DNA from: Puniceicoccaceae bacterium
GTDB lineage: Bacteria; Verrucomicrobiota; Verrucomicrobiia; Opitutales; Coraliomargaritaceae
DNA length: 64,000 nt
Reading direction: 5' to 3'
Assembly (NCBI GenBank): GCA_002729725.1
Contig: PBYS01000054.1
Location: 62,001-126,000, forward strand
Shown here piece by piece: positions 45,436 to 55,641 of the stretch. Every line of letters begins with the position of its first letter. Position 1 is the stretch's first letter. The notes under the pieces are model-generated. The model was not told the origin of the DNA and made no database searches. It was given only the letters and a program-made list of their open reading frames with translations. The position numbers and the translations under genes were made by a program.

Positions 45436-45807
45436 ATGCGACAAATCAAAGCACTCATCTACGGACTTCTCGGCGGCATGGTCGCGTGGGGCTATTGGCA
45501 AAGAGGTAGCGTCGGCATGACGATCTTCATCGCCCTATTCACGCTAGCAATGATTGCATTGACTCTCTCCACCATCGGGCGGATGCGCATCAGCTGGAAT
45601 CAAGAGGGCATCACGCTGGCAGCATTTCCAAAGAAGCCCCAATTAATCCGCTGGGATGAACTAGAAAACATCAAGCTCGACCACCTCGGCTACCACATAA
45701 GTGCCTCCAGTGGTCGCTTCAAAATTCGCCAAAAGTCTATGCCCGAAAACCTCTTAAAGCGCATCAAAGAAAACATTCGCAACAATCAAGCGAAGAAAAG
45801 CTCGTAG
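45436..45807 (+). CDS. Small membrane protein with PH-like domain
   Basis: A 123-residue protein from ATG 45436. Two TM helices (IYGLLGGMVAWGYW and TIFIALFTLAMIALTLSTIG) are followed by a soluble part (ISWNQEGITLAAFPK, LIRWDELENIKLD) that looks like the bacterial PH domain of YdbT-type proteins. The TTG at 45400 is a weaker start. Function unknown. Confidence 0.55.
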   Translation: MRQIKALIYGLLGGMVAWGYWQRGSVGMTIFIALFTLAMIALTLSTIGRMRISWNQEGITLAAFPKKPQLIRWDELENIKLDHLGYHISASSGRFKIRQKSMPENLLKRIKENIRNNQAKKSS

Positions 45808-45855
45808 ATAATAGCGAATAAGAGCAACGCACACGAAACTACGCACACGGAACTA

Positions 45856-46140
45856 CTACTCGTTCACACAAGCCGCCGAAATCCCAGTCATCTCCTCAAA
45901 GATTGAGGGCTCGTCCTCAAAAACTTGCAACTGCTCCACCAAAGCCGCCTGCGCAGGCGCACAGGTCAAATAAAGCTCTGCACCTTCGGAATTCTCGACG
46001 CCCATCCATAGCTTAACCTCTGAGTAATGCTGCAATAGCCAGCCCAAAGCTAGATGCATGGCAGCCCCATCCGTTGGCAGTTCATAGAAATCTACCTGAT
46101 GATCACTATGTGACCAAATGACTGCACTTGGGTTGTCCAT
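45856..46140 (-). CDS. Hypothetical protein
   Basis: A 94-residue acidic protein, alpha/beta by pattern (VDFYELPTDGAAMHLALGWL, LWMGVENSEGAELYL). No recognised domain, signal or membrane segment. It lies between the PH-like gene and tcdA, converging on the former. Confidence 0.5.
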   Translation of the reverse strand: MDNPSAVIWSHSDHQVDFYELPTDGAAMHLALGWLLQHYSEVKLWMGVENSEGAELYLTCAPAQAALVEQLQVFEDEPSIFEEMTGISAACVNE

Positions 46141-46233
46141 TATCCGAGGGCTATATAAGCCGTTACTTATCTAGATCATAAATATAAATACTGACAAGCA
46201 TTCCAATCAAATCGACTGAGCTTAAAGAGTTTT

Positions 46234-47031
46234 TTACAAAATATCCCTATCAGTGGACTCCGTCAAGGCGATCCGCTTAATGACTTCAGCGGCCAGAAAA
46301 AAGCCTACAGTCCCCGTTAAATACGTCGCGGACCCAAAGCCTGTATCACAATTCAAACGATAATCTTCTCCCGCCTCGCGCTCACAACTGACAGAACCAT
46401 CCGAAGCGGGAAAGACGGGTAACTCGTCGGAATACACACAGTCGATCTTGAACTTCTGACGCTTAAACTTCGGAAAACCATATTGCTGCCGCAGGCGCTT
46501 ACGCACCTGTAACAAGAGCGGATCATTAATCGTACGCGCCAAATCGCAGATGCGCACGCGGCTGGGGTCAATGCACCCGCCTGCGCCGCCACATGTGATC
46601 AATTTCAGCCCACGCTGCCGCGCTTCGGCAATTAACATGCACTTATGCCGGGTCGCATCAATGGCGTCGATGATGTAGTCATAAACTGGCGTCAACAAGC
46701 GATCGGCCGTGCTCTCAGTAAAAAAGACTTCCTCCACCGTCACCACACACTCCGGAGCAATCTGCCCCACTCGCTCGGCCAGCACCGAAGCCTTAGTGCG
46801 CCCGACAGCCCCGTCCAGCGCGTGTACTTGGCGGTTCACATTACTCAGGCACACCTCGTCCATGTCGACTAGCGTCAGGGCACCGATCCCCGAGCGTGCC
46901 AATGCTTCGACCACCCAAGAGCCCACGCCCCCGAGCCCAATCACGCACACATGCGCCTTGCGAATACGCGCCAAGCCGTCGGTGCCATACAAGCGCCCGA
47001 TGGCGCCAAATCTTGTTTCATAGTCAGACAT
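46234..47031 (-). CDS. tcdA: tRNA threonylcarbamoyladenosine dehydratase
   Basis: A 265-residue ThiF-family enzyme from ATG 47031. The nucleotide loop is GLGGVGSW, followed by DMDEVCLSNVNRQVHAL, DAIDATRHKC and the C-terminal Cys-containing region. The start RFGAIGRLYG matches TcdA (YgdL/CsdL), which cyclises t6A37 of tRNA to ct6A using ATP. Its upstream extension to 47097 is unsupported. It is not related in role to the E1-like gene at the window start. Confidence 0.92.
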   Translation of the reverse strand: MSDYETRFGAIGRLYGTDGLARIRKAHVCVIGLGGVGSWVVEALARSGIGALTLVDMDEVCLSNVNRQVHALDGAVGRTKASVLAERVGQIAPECVVTVEEVFFTESTADRLLTPVYDYIIDAIDATRHKCMLIAEARQRGLKLITCGGAGGCIDPSRVRICDLARTINDPLLLQVRKRLRQQYGFPKFKRQKFKIDCVYSDELPVFPASDGSVSCEREAGEDYRLNCDTGFGSATYLTGTVGFFLAAEVIKRIALTESTDRDIL

Positions 47032-47115
47032 TAAAATAGATTTAGAAGATAGAATATAAAACTGAGAAGTTAAAAAACTCTTCACACCGCAGTCCACACG
47101 CTACACTCTGCCGCC

Positions 47116-47874
47116 ATGGCTAAGCTACAAGATATCGTCGCCTTTTGTGATCAACGCACTCGCCGAACAGAGATCAAAGATTTCGATGGCGCTCATAACG
47201 GGCTCCAAGTCGAAAACAATGGCACTGTACGAAGAATCGGAGCCGCCGTGGATGCCGGCGAACGCCCCTTTCAATCCGCTATCGCCGCTGGCATCGACTT
47301 CCTGATTTGTCACCACGGCCTGTTCTGGACACCCCCGACACCGCTCACAGGTGCCAACGCGCGTAAGATCAAGACCGCCTTCGACGGCAATCTCGCCGTA
47401 TACGGCGCCCACCTGCCACTCGATTGCCACCCCGAAATCGGCAACAACGCCCTACTAGCCAAAGAACTTGGCCTCAAAAAAATTGATACCTTCCTAAATT
47501 ATGAAGGTAACGACATGGCCACCATCACACTCGGCCCCATGGGAGGCCGCGCGGAAATCTCTAAAAAACTACAGGCCCTCTTCCCCGACACCTACCACGC
47601 CATCGAATATGGCAGCGAAAAGCCAAAGCGCATCGGCATCCTCACTGGCAGCGGCCAAAGCGCAGTGCCACACCTGCTCGCCAACGGCGTCGACACCCTC
47701 ATCACAGGGGAGCTGCGCCAGCACCATTTCAACATGGCACAAGAACTCGGGCTCAACCTCTATCCCTGCGGCCACTACGCAACCGAAGTCTTCGGCGTCA
47801 AAGCTCTGGCCGCCGAAGTCGCTTTCAAATTTCAGCTGGAATGGCAATTCATCAAGCAACCCTGCCGACTCTAA
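47116..47874 (+). CDS. Nif3-like dinuclear metal-centre protein
   Basis: A 252-residue Nif3/YbgI-family protein: DFDGAHNGLQVENNG, FLICHHGLFWTPP with metal-binding His, YGAHLPLDCHPEIGNN, and HYATEVFGVKALA near the C-terminus. Members form hexamers with a di-metal site. The cellular function is unsettled (possible GTP cyclohydrolase I type 2-like role is disputed). Divergent from tcdA. Confidence 0.92.
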   Translation: MAKLQDIVAFCDQRTRRTEIKDFDGAHNGLQVENNGTVRRIGAAVDAGERPFQSAIAAGIDFLICHHGLFWTPPTPLTGANARKIKTAFDGNLAVYGAHLPLDCHPEIGNNALLAKELGLKKIDTFLNYEGNDMATITLGPMGGRAEISKKLQALFPDTYHAIEYGSEKPKRIGILTGSGQSAVPHLLANGVDTLITGELRQHHFNMAQELGLNLYPCGHYATEVFGVKALAAEVAFKFQLEWQFIKQPCRL

Positions 47875-48014
47875 ACGAATCCACTGATCAAATACGCCTA
47901 CGATCATAGCAATATCGGCTCCATTTCAGATCAACAGTTGCCCCATAAAAATATTTTGAATCCGAAGCTCTAGGTTTGCCATCCACCCAGGAAAAACTAA
48001 GTCTTTCACCCTAA

Positions 48015-49229
48015 ATGAAGAAAACGGCCAAGATCGACCCAGACGGCAACTCCATGCTACTTCGCGCCTCAGCGAAGCGTCTCTTTGAGAGTCTAATGGA
48101 GCAGACGGCCGATCGTATTTATATCAAAGACAAAAAGAGCCGTTTCATCGCTGCCAGCCAAACAATGGCCGAGATGCACCGCTTCGAGAACCGCCACGAC
48201 CTAGAAGGGCTCACCGACTTCGATCTCTTCACCAAAGAACACGCCCAGCAAGCCTTCGATGATGAGCAGGAGATTCTTCGCACCGAAAAGGCGATCATTA
48301 ACAAAATCGAGAAAGAGACCTGGGAAGATCGTGACACCACTTGGGTCTCCTCGACCAAGGCTCCCCTCTACCTCAGCTCTGGCAAACTAGCTGGCATCAT
48401 CGGCATTTCACGCGACGTCACAGCCGAAAAGTTGGCTCAAGAAAAATTAGCGGATAGCGAACAACGCCTGCGCGAGCAAAACGAAATCATGCGCTCCGAC
48501 TATCAGAGCGCCAGGGAAGTGCAAAGCGTGATGATCCCCGGCCGAGTGCCGCACATCAAGCACGTGAATATCGCACACCTATGGAAGCCGATGACTATGG
48601 TCGGCGGCGACATCATCAACTTCCCCCGCAACCCCGGCAATTGCCTCCTTTTTTTCGTCGGCGACGTCTGTGGCCATGGCGTAACCGCCGCCTTTTACAC
48701 GGTGCTGATCAAATACCTGACCGCTCACAGTGCAGAAGTTTATAACGACAACCCGCGCGATTTCCTGAATTCTGTCAACGAAGGCGTGACTGGGCGCATC
48801 AACCGCGGCTTCGTCACCGGCCTAGCCGGGCATTTCGGCCCACGCCAAAAGGATGGTAGCCGCAAACTAGTTCTCTCACATGCAGGGCACAAACAAGTGC
48901 TCATTTACCGCAAAGAAGCAGATAAGGTGGAGCTAATCAACCTGCCCAATGGCACCGTCATGGGCATCCCCGGAACCACCGCTTCCCGCGCGACATCCTT
49001 TGACCTACAAATAGGCGACCGCTTTTATGCCTTTACCGACGGCATCGTCGAATCTTCCAACCCAGCCGGCGAAGAGTTCGGAATGAAACGCATAATCCAG
49101 CGCTTCAAAGAGCTCTCCACGAAGCCAATCAACGAAACGATTCACACACTCTACGAGGAAGTCGCCCAATACACCGAATCCCCCGACCAACAGGACGACA
49201 TCACCATCCTTGGCTTTGAGCTGAACTAA
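48015..49229 (+). CDS. PAS-PP2C (SpoIIE-type) serine phosphatase
   Basis: A 404-residue signalling protein. A PAS domain occupies residues about 25-140 ([40 protein letters not shown]). A coiled coil follows (about 143-170), then the RsbU/SpoIIE phosphatase ([55 protein letters not shown]). Such enzymes dephosphorylate anti-sigma antagonists. No STAS or RsbW partner is next to it. Confidence 0.9.
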   Translation: MKKTAKIDPDGNSMLLRASAKRLFESLMEQTADRIYIKDKKSRFIAASQTMAEMHRFENRHDLEGLTDFDLFTKEHAQQAFDDEQEILRTEKAIINKIEKETWEDRDTTWVSSTKAPLYLSSGKLAGIIGISRDVTAEKLAQEKLADSEQRLREQNEIMRSDYQSAREVQSVMIPGRVPHIKHVNIAHLWKPMTMVGGDIINFPRNPGNCLLFFVGDVCGHGVTAAFYTVLIKYLTAHSAEVYNDNPRDFLNSVNEGVTGRINRGFVTGLAGHFGPRQKDGSRKLVLSHAGHKQVLIYRKEADKVELINLPNGTVMGIPGTTASRATSFDLQIGDRFYAFTDGIVESSNPAGEEFGMKRIIQRFKELSTKPINETIHTLYEEVAQYTESPDQQDDITILGFELN

Positions 49230-49256
49230 ACGCAGAGTGCTCTCTGCAGTTCCGAA

Positions 49257-50003
49257 CTATCCGTTGGCGCACTGATCCACCACACTCAAGATATAGGCCG
49301 CCGCGGTTTCCGCCCGCAGCACATTTCGGCCTAAGCGCACCGGCAAAAAGCCGGCCTCACGCAGCGCCTCATATTCACCCGCGGTGAAATCACCCTCGGG
49401 GCCGACTGCCACGACCACTTCTTGCAGCGCGCCAGCCGCGTCCAATACCTCGCGCAGAGGCCGACTGCCTGCTTCCAAACTGGCGACCACTCGTAAAGTC
49501 CCCGTATTTGCTGGATGCTCCCGCAGCCAATCCGCCAAAGAAATCGGCGCCGCCAAGTCGGGTAGATAGCCCAAGCCACATTGCTTACAGGACTCGATCA
49601 TCGTCACTCGCCACTTCTCCACTTTAGAGAGCAGGCGTTCCCCCTTTATCTGCACATCGCCCTGATGCGTAAAAACCGGCTGCACCCGCGCAGCGCCGAT
49701 CTCAGTCGCCATGCGCAAGATTAGGTCCATCGTCTTCCCCTTGGGAATCGATTGCAGCAAAGTCACACGCGGCATCGGCGGCGCATCGCGCACAATCTCG
49801 TCCACTTCAATTCGCACCGCTTTGGCATCTGTAGCCGCAATGCGCCCCAGATAACGTGTGCCACGACCATCCAAGACCTCCACCGTCTCGCCCACCTTTG
49901 CCCGAAAAACCCGCACCAAATGATGACTCTCCCGCGCGTCCAATGTTAATAAATTGGACTCCACAGAAGCTTCAGGGAACAAAAAGGATCGATAACGTGC
50001 CAT
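49257..50003 (-). CDS. rsmE: 16S rRNA m3U1498 methyltransferase
   Basis: A 248-residue SPOUT methyltransferase: [20 protein letters not shown] in the PUA-like N-terminal domain, then the trefoil-knot motifs [16 protein letters not shown] and [13 protein letters not shown]. It methylates U1498 of 16S rRNA with SAM. Convergent with the PP2C gene. Confidence 0.95.
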   Translation of the reverse strand: MARYRSFLFPEASVESNLLTLDARESHHLVRVFRAKVGETVEVLDGRGTRYLGRIAATDAKAVRIEVDEIVRDAPPMPRVTLLQSIPKGKTMDLILRMATEIGAARVQPVFTHQGDVQIKGERLLSKVEKWRVTMIESCKQCGLGYLPDLAAPISLADWLREHPANTGTLRVVASLEAGSRPLREVLDAAGALQEVVVAVGPEGDFTAGEYEALREAGFLPVRLGRNVLRAETAAAYILSVVDQCANG

Positions 50004-50134
50004 ACTTCAAAGCTGGAAACTCTCTCACTTCTTTGCAACTCATTCAGTTTCCCAGTTGTCGATTTGCCCACAATCGCTTTGCTGATCCTCAAACCACTCA
50101 ATTTCTTAATTCTTATTTCTTAATTCCAATTTCC

Positions 50135-52186
50135 ATGCATCCCTTCCTGCAAAACGACTTCCACATCAAGTGGTCCACACTCACCCCCTCACACATCGAG
50201 GCCGACATCACTAAAGCACTCGACGAAGCCCAGGCCGCCGTCGACGCCGTCGCGAATCAGACACCGCCCTTGAGTTACGCCAACACCATCGCCGCACTCG
50301 ACGACGGCTTGGAAACACTCAACCATGCTTGGGGCCTGGTCAGCCACCTCGACTCCGTCGCCAACAGCCCGGAACTACGCGAAGCTCATAATGCGATGCT
50401 ACCCAAGGTCAGCGAGTTCTTTGCCAGTATCCCGCTCAACGAAGCACTCTGGGGCACCCTCAAAGCCTACGGCACACAAAGCGAAAGCGAAACACTCAGC
50501 CCCACCAAGCGACGCTACATTCAAGAGACACTCGCCGATTTCCGCGAGGCGGGCGCCGACCTGCCGCCCGAGCAAAAGAAGCGTGCCGGAGAAATCCAAA
50601 GCGAACTCGCCAAGCTCACTCAGAAATATTCGGAAAACTGCCTGGATGCCACCAACGCCTGGGAGAAAATTGTCACCGACAAGGAACAACTTTCAGGTCT
50701 ACCGGAATCCGCACTGGATGCCGCCCGCCAAAGCGCCGAGCAAAAGGGCACAGAAGGCTGGCGCTTCACGCTACAGGCGCCCAGCTACATCCCTGTGATG
50801 ACTTACGCGGATAGCGATGCCCTGCGCAAGGAGGTCTGGCAGGCCTACGCCGCCATTGGCCGCGAAGGCGAACACGACAACCGCGAACTGGTCCGCCAAA
50901 TCCTCGACCTGCGCCACGAATTTGCCCAACTCGTCGGTCAGGCAAATTTCGCCGATCATGTCACCGAGCGCCGCATGGCCGCCTCCGGGAAAGCCGCACT
51001 CAGCTTCGGCGATGAAATCTTCCAAAAAGTCCGCAAACAATTCGAACAAGAAGCCGAGCAACTGCGCCAATTCAAAGCATCTCTAAACTCCCCACTCCCC
51101 ACTTCCGATTCCCCACTTCTTCAGCCCTGGGAAGTCGGCTACTGGGCCGAAAAGCAGCGCAAGGCCAACTACGCCTTCGACGAAGAAGCTCTGCGCCCCT
51201 ACTTCCCGATCGACCGCGTCATCAGCGGCATGTATGAAATCGCACAGAAAATCTTTGGGCTGCGCATTGCCGCCAACACAGACGTCGAGACATGGCACCC
51301 CGAAGTCAAATTCTATGATCTTTTCGACTCGGAGACTGACGAACAACTCGGCTCGTTCTACGCCGACTGGCACCCGCGCGAGTCCAAGCGCGGCGGTGCA
51401 TGGATGAACTACCTGCTCACCGGCAACCGCGACAATTCTGTGGGCCCACGCACGCCGCACCTCGGCCTGATCTGCGGTAATCTCACTCCCGCCGTCGGCG
51501 ACAAGCCCGCACTGCTCACTCACCGCGAAGTCGAAACCATCTTCCACGAATTCGGCCACCTGCTGCATCATCTCTGCGGTGAGGTCGAAGTAAAGTCACT
51601 CAATGGTGTCAACGTGCCATGGGACTTTGTGGAACTGCCCTCACAGATCATGGAAAACTGGTGCTGGGAGCGCGAGAGCCTCGACCTTTTCGCTCGTCAC
51701 TACGAAACAGGCGAGCCGATCCCGGAGGAACTCTTCGACAAGATGCTGGCCGCGCGCAACTACATGAAAGCCAGTGCCAACGTGCGTCAGCTCGCCTTTG
51801 GCAAGATGGACTTGGAGCTCCACATCCACTGGCCAGAGTCCGCCAAGGAAGACCTCGACGCCTTCGTCGAAAACGTGCTCACCGGCTACAGCGCGGAATA
51901 CAAGACCAAGCCCAAGAGCAATGTCTTCAACTTCAGCCACCTCTTCAGCAGTCCGACGGGCTACGCCGCCGGCTACTACAGCTACAAGTGGGCGGAAGTT
52001 CTAGACGCCGACGCCTTCACCCGCTTCCAAGAAGAGGGCATCCTCAACGGCGAAACTGGCCGCGACTTCCGCAGCAAGATCCTATCCAAGGGCAACTCCG
52101 AAGACCCCGCTCAACTCTACAAGGACTTTATGCACCGCGCCCCCGATCCCGACGCTCTACTGCGCCGCGACGGGCTGCTGGCCTAG
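50135..52186 (+). CDS. M3-family oligopeptidase
   Basis: A 683-residue zinc peptidase of the thimet oligopeptidase/PrlC type. It has the zinc site HEFGH (471-475) in TIFHEFGHLLHHL and the downstream ligand Glu in SQIMENWCWE. The substrate-binding Tyr/Gly-rich segment (SPTGYAAGYYSYKWAEVLDA) lies near the C-terminus. The start at ATG 50135 (HPFLQNDFHIKW) is chosen because the upstream open frame lies in and beyond rsmE and is not family-like. Cytoplasmic peptide degradation is the likely role. Confidence 0.92.
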   Translation: MHPFLQNDFHIKWSTLTPSHIEADITKALDEAQAAVDAVANQTPPLSYANTIAALDDGLETLNHAWGLVSHLDSVANSPELREAHNAMLPKVSEFFASIPLNEALWGTLKAYGTQSESETLSPTKRRYIQETLADFREAGADLPPEQKKRAGEIQSELAKLTQKYSENCLDATNAWEKIVTDKEQLSGLPESALDAARQSAEQKGTEGWRFTLQAPSYIPVMTYADSDALRKEVWQAYAAIGREGEHDNRELVRQILDLRHEFAQLVGQANFADHVTERRMAASGKAALSFGDEIFQKVRKQFEQEAEQLRQFKASLNSPLPTSDSPLLQPWEVGYWAEKQRKANYAFDEEALRPYFPIDRVISGMYEIAQKIFGLRIAANTDVETWHPEVKFYDLFDSETDEQLGSFYADWHPRESKRGGAWMNYLLTGNRDNSVGPRTPHLGLICGNLTPAVGDKPALLTHREVETIFHEFGHLLHHLCGEVEVKSLNGVNVPWDFVELPSQIMENWCWERESLDLFARHYETGEPIPEELFDKMLAARNYMKASANVRQLAFGKMDLELHIHWPESAKEDLDAFVENVLTGYSAEYKTKPKSNVFNFSHLFSSPTGYAAGYYSYKWAEVLDADAFTRFQEEGILNGETGRDFRSKILSKGNSEDPAQLYKDFMHRAPDPDALLRRDGLLA

Positions 52187-52228
52187 CAGCTACCTGCCTC
52201 CGTCAAGTGTCCAAAACTAGATCGAATC

Positions 52229-53440
52229 ATGCCCACAACACACATCACTTTAGTCAGCCAGTCCATAACCGAACTCTCGGAGGCACATCCGATTTTCGTG
52301 ACCATGATACGGCAACGAAAAACCGATTCAATGGAAGTCAGCTGCTTTCTAATCGATCCTGGCTGTCTGGGGGTCAAAGACGCATGGTACGAAATTCACG
52401 AGCCAGACCTCGATGCTCTCAAAGAGCGCTACTTCGAAGACGGCTGTATCGAAAAGTCTGCGGCGTGGGGTCGACATTTCGTGGAGAGCGCGGTCGCTTA
52501 CGCAAAAAAGCTCGGATTCAAGCCCCACCGTGACTACAAAAAGGCGACTCGCGTCTTCGGCGGCATTCAAACCAAAGACTGCTCAGAGGACTTCAGCTTT
52601 GGCCGCAACGGCAAGCCGTTTTACTTCCAAAGCTCAAAAGAAGACGCCGCGACTGCCCGCAAGATCATCAATCAACTCAAGGCTAAATGTGGGGACGACG
52701 GTTTTCATTTTATAGTCGAGTACAGCGTCGAAGCCGATCCCGTGACAACACAAGTCGAGCAATGCCTGGAATGGGCAGAATCGGGAAGGATTGAGGACGC
52801 CTTCGTCAAGTTAAAGCCACTCGTCAAAAAACACCCCGACCACGCAAAAGTCCTCTACGGCTGGGGACTCCTACACATCCTAGACGGGGATCGACTGGCC
52901 GCAATTCGCTACCTACGCATGGCGCTGGAGCAGGACCCCGAAGATCAGTACGCGTGGTATAATTTAAGTGTCTGCTACAGAGAGGAAGAACAATTCGGGC
53001 GGGCATTCGAGGCCAACTGCAAAGTCATTGAATTCGGCGACGAAAACGATGCGTTCTGGGAAAATGCTCAGGAGATCAACAGAGTACTGACCGAATGCGC
53101 CCATGAGAGCGAACTCTCGATTGAGGATTACATCAGCTCACACATTTCTTTCGACTTAGGCGTTGAAGCCATGGCAGCCAGTCAATTCGAGCCAGCACTG
53201 GGGCACTTCCGCACAGCAGTCCAAAAGAACCCCCGCTCGCATCAAGGGCACGGCAATATGGGCACTTGCCTCCTCCAACTCGGCCGCCCGGATGAAGCAC
53301 GTAAGGCGCTTCAGAGCTCTCTAGACATTGACCCCGACTACAAGCCCGCCCTGCAAAACATGAAATTGCTCAAAAAAGCCAAGACAGATAAGCCTCTCAG
53401 CAAGGAGGTCTTCATTCACAATTTCACGCGAGACAAATAA
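52229..53440 (+). CDS. TPR-containing protein
   Basis: A 403-residue cytoplasmic protein. Residues about 1-165 form an unassigned domain. From about 175 onward are TPR repeats (AKVLYGWGLLHILDGDRLAA, YAWYNLSVCYREEEQFGRAF, HGNMGTCLLQLGRPDEARKA), ending in a Lys-rich tail. Probably a protein-interaction adaptor. It follows the M3 peptidase gene by 42 bases. Confidence 0.75.
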   Translation: MPTTHITLVSQSITELSEAHPIFVTMIRQRKTDSMEVSCFLIDPGCLGVKDAWYEIHEPDLDALKERYFEDGCIEKSAAWGRHFVESAVAYAKKLGFKPHRDYKKATRVFGGIQTKDCSEDFSFGRNGKPFYFQSSKEDAATARKIINQLKAKCGDDGFHFIVEYSVEADPVTTQVEQCLEWAESGRIEDAFVKLKPLVKKHPDHAKVLYGWGLLHILDGDRLAAIRYLRMALEQDPEDQYAWYNLSVCYREEEQFGRAFEANCKVIEFGDENDAFWENAQEINRVLTECAHESELSIEDYISSHISFDLGVEAMAASQFEPALGHFRTAVQKNPRSHQGHGNMGTCLLQLGRPDEARKALQSSLDIDPDYKPALQNMKLLKKAKTDKPLSKEVFIHNFTRDK

Positions 53441-53468
53441 ACGAAACAGCGACGATAGCCACTATTCG

Positions 53469-53648
53469 CTAAAAAACCCGCTTACGACGAATCTCTTCTT
53501 CGCTACGCGCACGCGCGCGGCTTTGCTCCAATAGCACCTCCTGCATTTCTTCAGAAAACTCTTCGCGAAACTGGGCGTACTCTTCTTCAGAGTCAAAAGC
53601 AGGGACGAAATCACCTGCGAGGTCCGGGACGATAACCATGTCAGTCAT
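53469..53648 (-). CDS. Short charged hypothetical protein (59 residues)
   Basis: A 59-residue frame from ATG 53648 to TAG 53469. It begins MTDMVIVPDLAGDF, continues with an acidic helix (SEEEYAQFREEFSEE) and ends in a basic helix (SRARARSEEEIRRKR). The acidic-to-basic helix looks like a DNA- or toxin-binding small protein. Gene-like composition, with AGGAAAGC just upstream of the start. Confidence 0.5.
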   Translation of the reverse strand: MTDMVIVPDLAGDFVPAFDSEEEYAQFREEFSEEMQEVLLEQSRARARSEEEIRRKRVF

Positions 53649-53798
53649 AAGCTTTCCTTTAGTTGATTTGGCTTAAATTGCTCACGTAGAGAGCATAAGA
53701 TGTAAAATTTTGCAAGTTTGATTTAATCATCCGCTCAGAGCTTATCGAGTACAAAAACTACTTCCAACAGTTGCCAAGCTGACAGATATAAACAGTTT

Positions 53799-53817
53799 AA
53801 AGTTGACTAAAGTTGAC
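53799..53817. promoter_or_regulatory. Direct repeat before the XRE-ImmA gene
   Basis: AAAGTTGAC occurs at 53799-53807 and 53809-53817, that is, one helical turn apart, 27 bases before the ATG. TTGACA here can serve as a -35 element. It may be the operator bound by the XRE-ImmA protein. Confidence 0.35.
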
Positions 53818-53843
53818 AACTAATACACGTCTCAGCCACTTTT

Positions 53844-54980
53844 ATGAGCAAATGCCTAAATCTCCCTCTAATCAATACGGCGACCGAAGAGAATGGTCTC
53901 ACGCAAACAGCGATTGCCCGACAGCTTGGCGTGACTAAAGCGGCGGTGTCTAAATGGCTGACAGGGAAGTCACTTCCGCGTGCCCCTGAACTCCTCAAGC
54001 TCGGAAAACTGTTAAACCTTCGCTATGCCGACTTGGTGCAAACCACCGACGAGCCTCTAATCGCCTTTCGTAAAAGAGGTGCCTGTAAAACGACGCCAGC
54101 TCACGTGCAACGAGCCAAGAATATGGGGCATTTCCTCGAGCCTTTAGTCGAGTATCTAGACTTCGATGCATTTATTGCTCCGGGAAGTTTAAAGGCACCG
54201 AGCGATGCTTATAGCTATATCCAATCATTAGTCACTAAACTTCGACGTGAGGTTGGAATCAGCGACTCGGAGCCGATCAAATTTGAGGATTTGATTGCCA
54301 AATTCCAAAAGCATCAAGCCGTAATCATCCCCACTCTTTGGGGCAAAAAACATGAAAACGCCCTGCATGTTTATTTACCAAAGTCCAAGACGACCTGGAT
54401 TTACCTGAACCTCGACAGCGAGTTGCACGACTTCAAGTTCTGGATGGCACATGAGCTCGCACACGTCTTGAGCGTCTCACTACTCGAAAAGAACGAACTC
54501 GATCTAGCCGAAGACTTCGCAGACCACTTTGCGGGAGCCTTACTTTTCCCCGAAAAAGCCGCAAAGAAAACCTACGAGAAGTATGCATCCGCACGCACCG
54601 AACGTGCACGCATCAATGAATTAGTGATGGCTGCGGAGAAATACCAGATTTCCCCAAACTCAGTCTATAAAGAACTCGGGCGCTTTGCTGGCGAGTATGA
54701 CCAGCCATTTAAAGAAGTACGTAACGATAAGCTTTTTCCTGCAATCACGCAGTTCAACAAACAGTTTCCTTTACTGAGTGAGACGCTATTCGATGGGGAG
54801 ACACCCTCCGCAGATCACTTCATGCGTGTCGCACAGGAGCAATTTGAGACACACTTCTACAAAGCCCTTGGCGAGTTCATAAGAGCCACCGATGCAACTC
54901 CAGCGACGATCAGTCGCATCATGGATATCCCCCTCCTAGATGCGAAGTCCTACTATGAGGCTTTAACGACAACCGGATAA
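53844..54980 (+). CDS. XRE-HTH plus ImmA/IrrE metallopeptidase, antitoxin-like
   Basis: A 378-residue protein. The N-terminal Cro/CI HTH (about 14-65) contains LTQTAIARQLGVTKAAVSKWL. The peptidase part contains MAHELAHVL as the zinc motif and LAEDFADHFAGALLFPEKA with the third-ligand Glu. This HTH-plus-ImmA form is typical of regulators and antitoxins next to PIN-type toxins. The PIN gene follows by 12 bases. Confidence 0.85.
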   Translation: MSKCLNLPLINTATEENGLTQTAIARQLGVTKAAVSKWLTGKSLPRAPELLKLGKLLNLRYADLVQTTDEPLIAFRKRGACKTTPAHVQRAKNMGHFLEPLVEYLDFDAFIAPGSLKAPSDAYSYIQSLVTKLRREVGISDSEPIKFEDLIAKFQKHQAVIIPTLWGKKHENALHVYLPKSKTTWIYLNLDSELHDFKFWMAHELAHVLSVSLLEKNELDLAEDFADHFAGALLFPEKAAKKTYEKYASARTERARINELVMAAEKYQISPNSVYKELGRFAGEYDQPFKEVRNDKLFPAITQFNKQFPLLSETLFDGETPSADHFMRVAQEQFETHFYKALGEFIRATDATPATISRIMDIPLLDAKSYYEALTTTG

Positions 54981-54992
54981 TTTAGCCTCCCA

Positions 54993-55562
54993 ATGACTCA
55001 GACGAAAATTCTGGTCGATTCGAATAGCTATTTTCGGTTGGCTCAAAACATTCATCCACTGCTCTCGGAACCATTTGGCGAGGAGCAATACACACTTTAC
55101 CCCCACAAAGACCTCACATTTGAATTTAAACGTAAGGCACGGCTGAGAAACAAGTTCCACTGGTTTACCGAACCAAAATTCGTAGAAAACCGTAAGCGTT
55201 TCTTAAGGATTGGAAAAAAGGAGCAAGCCGAAATTGAAGACAACTTCGAGCACATCTGGGCTTACATAAAAGACAACAGGCTCAACCCTTTAGAGGTGGA
55301 TACACGGATTCTCGCGGCTGCTCTAGCACTGGACGTCCCAGTCGTCACAGATGACCGAGACATGCGGGAAGTCGCTGCGTTATTTGAGATACATTGCATC
55401 GGCACGCTGGAACTGATGAAAATGATGCTGGATGCCAAACATATCAAAATGGCAAAAGTCCGGCAAGTTGCCGCTCAATGGCAATATGACAACGATTGGC
55501 CCTATGGCGGCTGGCAAAAGGAATACAACAAGCTCTTTGGCGAAAAGCCACCGAAAGAATAA
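54993..55562 (+). CDS. PIN-domain ribonuclease-like toxin
   Basis: A 189-residue PIN-fold protein. It has an Asp in the first strand (ILVDSNSYFRLA) and the acidic cluster VDTRILAAALALDVPVVTDD, then RDMREVAALF, which give the four-Asp metal site expected of PIN nucleases. The PIN-with-ImmA/XRE pair suggests a type II toxin-antitoxin module in which the toxin cleaves RNA. The C-terminus is a Trp-rich tail (WQYDNDWPYGGWQKEY). Confidence 0.75.
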   Translation: MTQTKILVDSNSYFRLAQNIHPLLSEPFGEEQYTLYPHKDLTFEFKRKARLRNKFHWFTEPKFVENRKRFLRIGKKEQAEIEDNFEHIWAYIKDNRLNPLEVDTRILAAALALDVPVVTDDRDMREVAALFEIHCIGTLELMKMMLDAKHIKMAKVRQVAAQWQYDNDWPYGGWQKEYNKLFGEKPPKE

Positions 55563-55641
55563 AGCGCACGGGCTATATAGTCTTGCGAAGCATTGACTCG
55601 GCGGGCGAAATACAAATTTTAATCTGCAAAGCCTCAAAAAC

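Noticed and set aside
51619-52533. 304-codon plus-strand frame across the M3 peptidase and TPR gene starts
   Set aside because: Arg-rich translation in the wrong frame of two well-supported genes.
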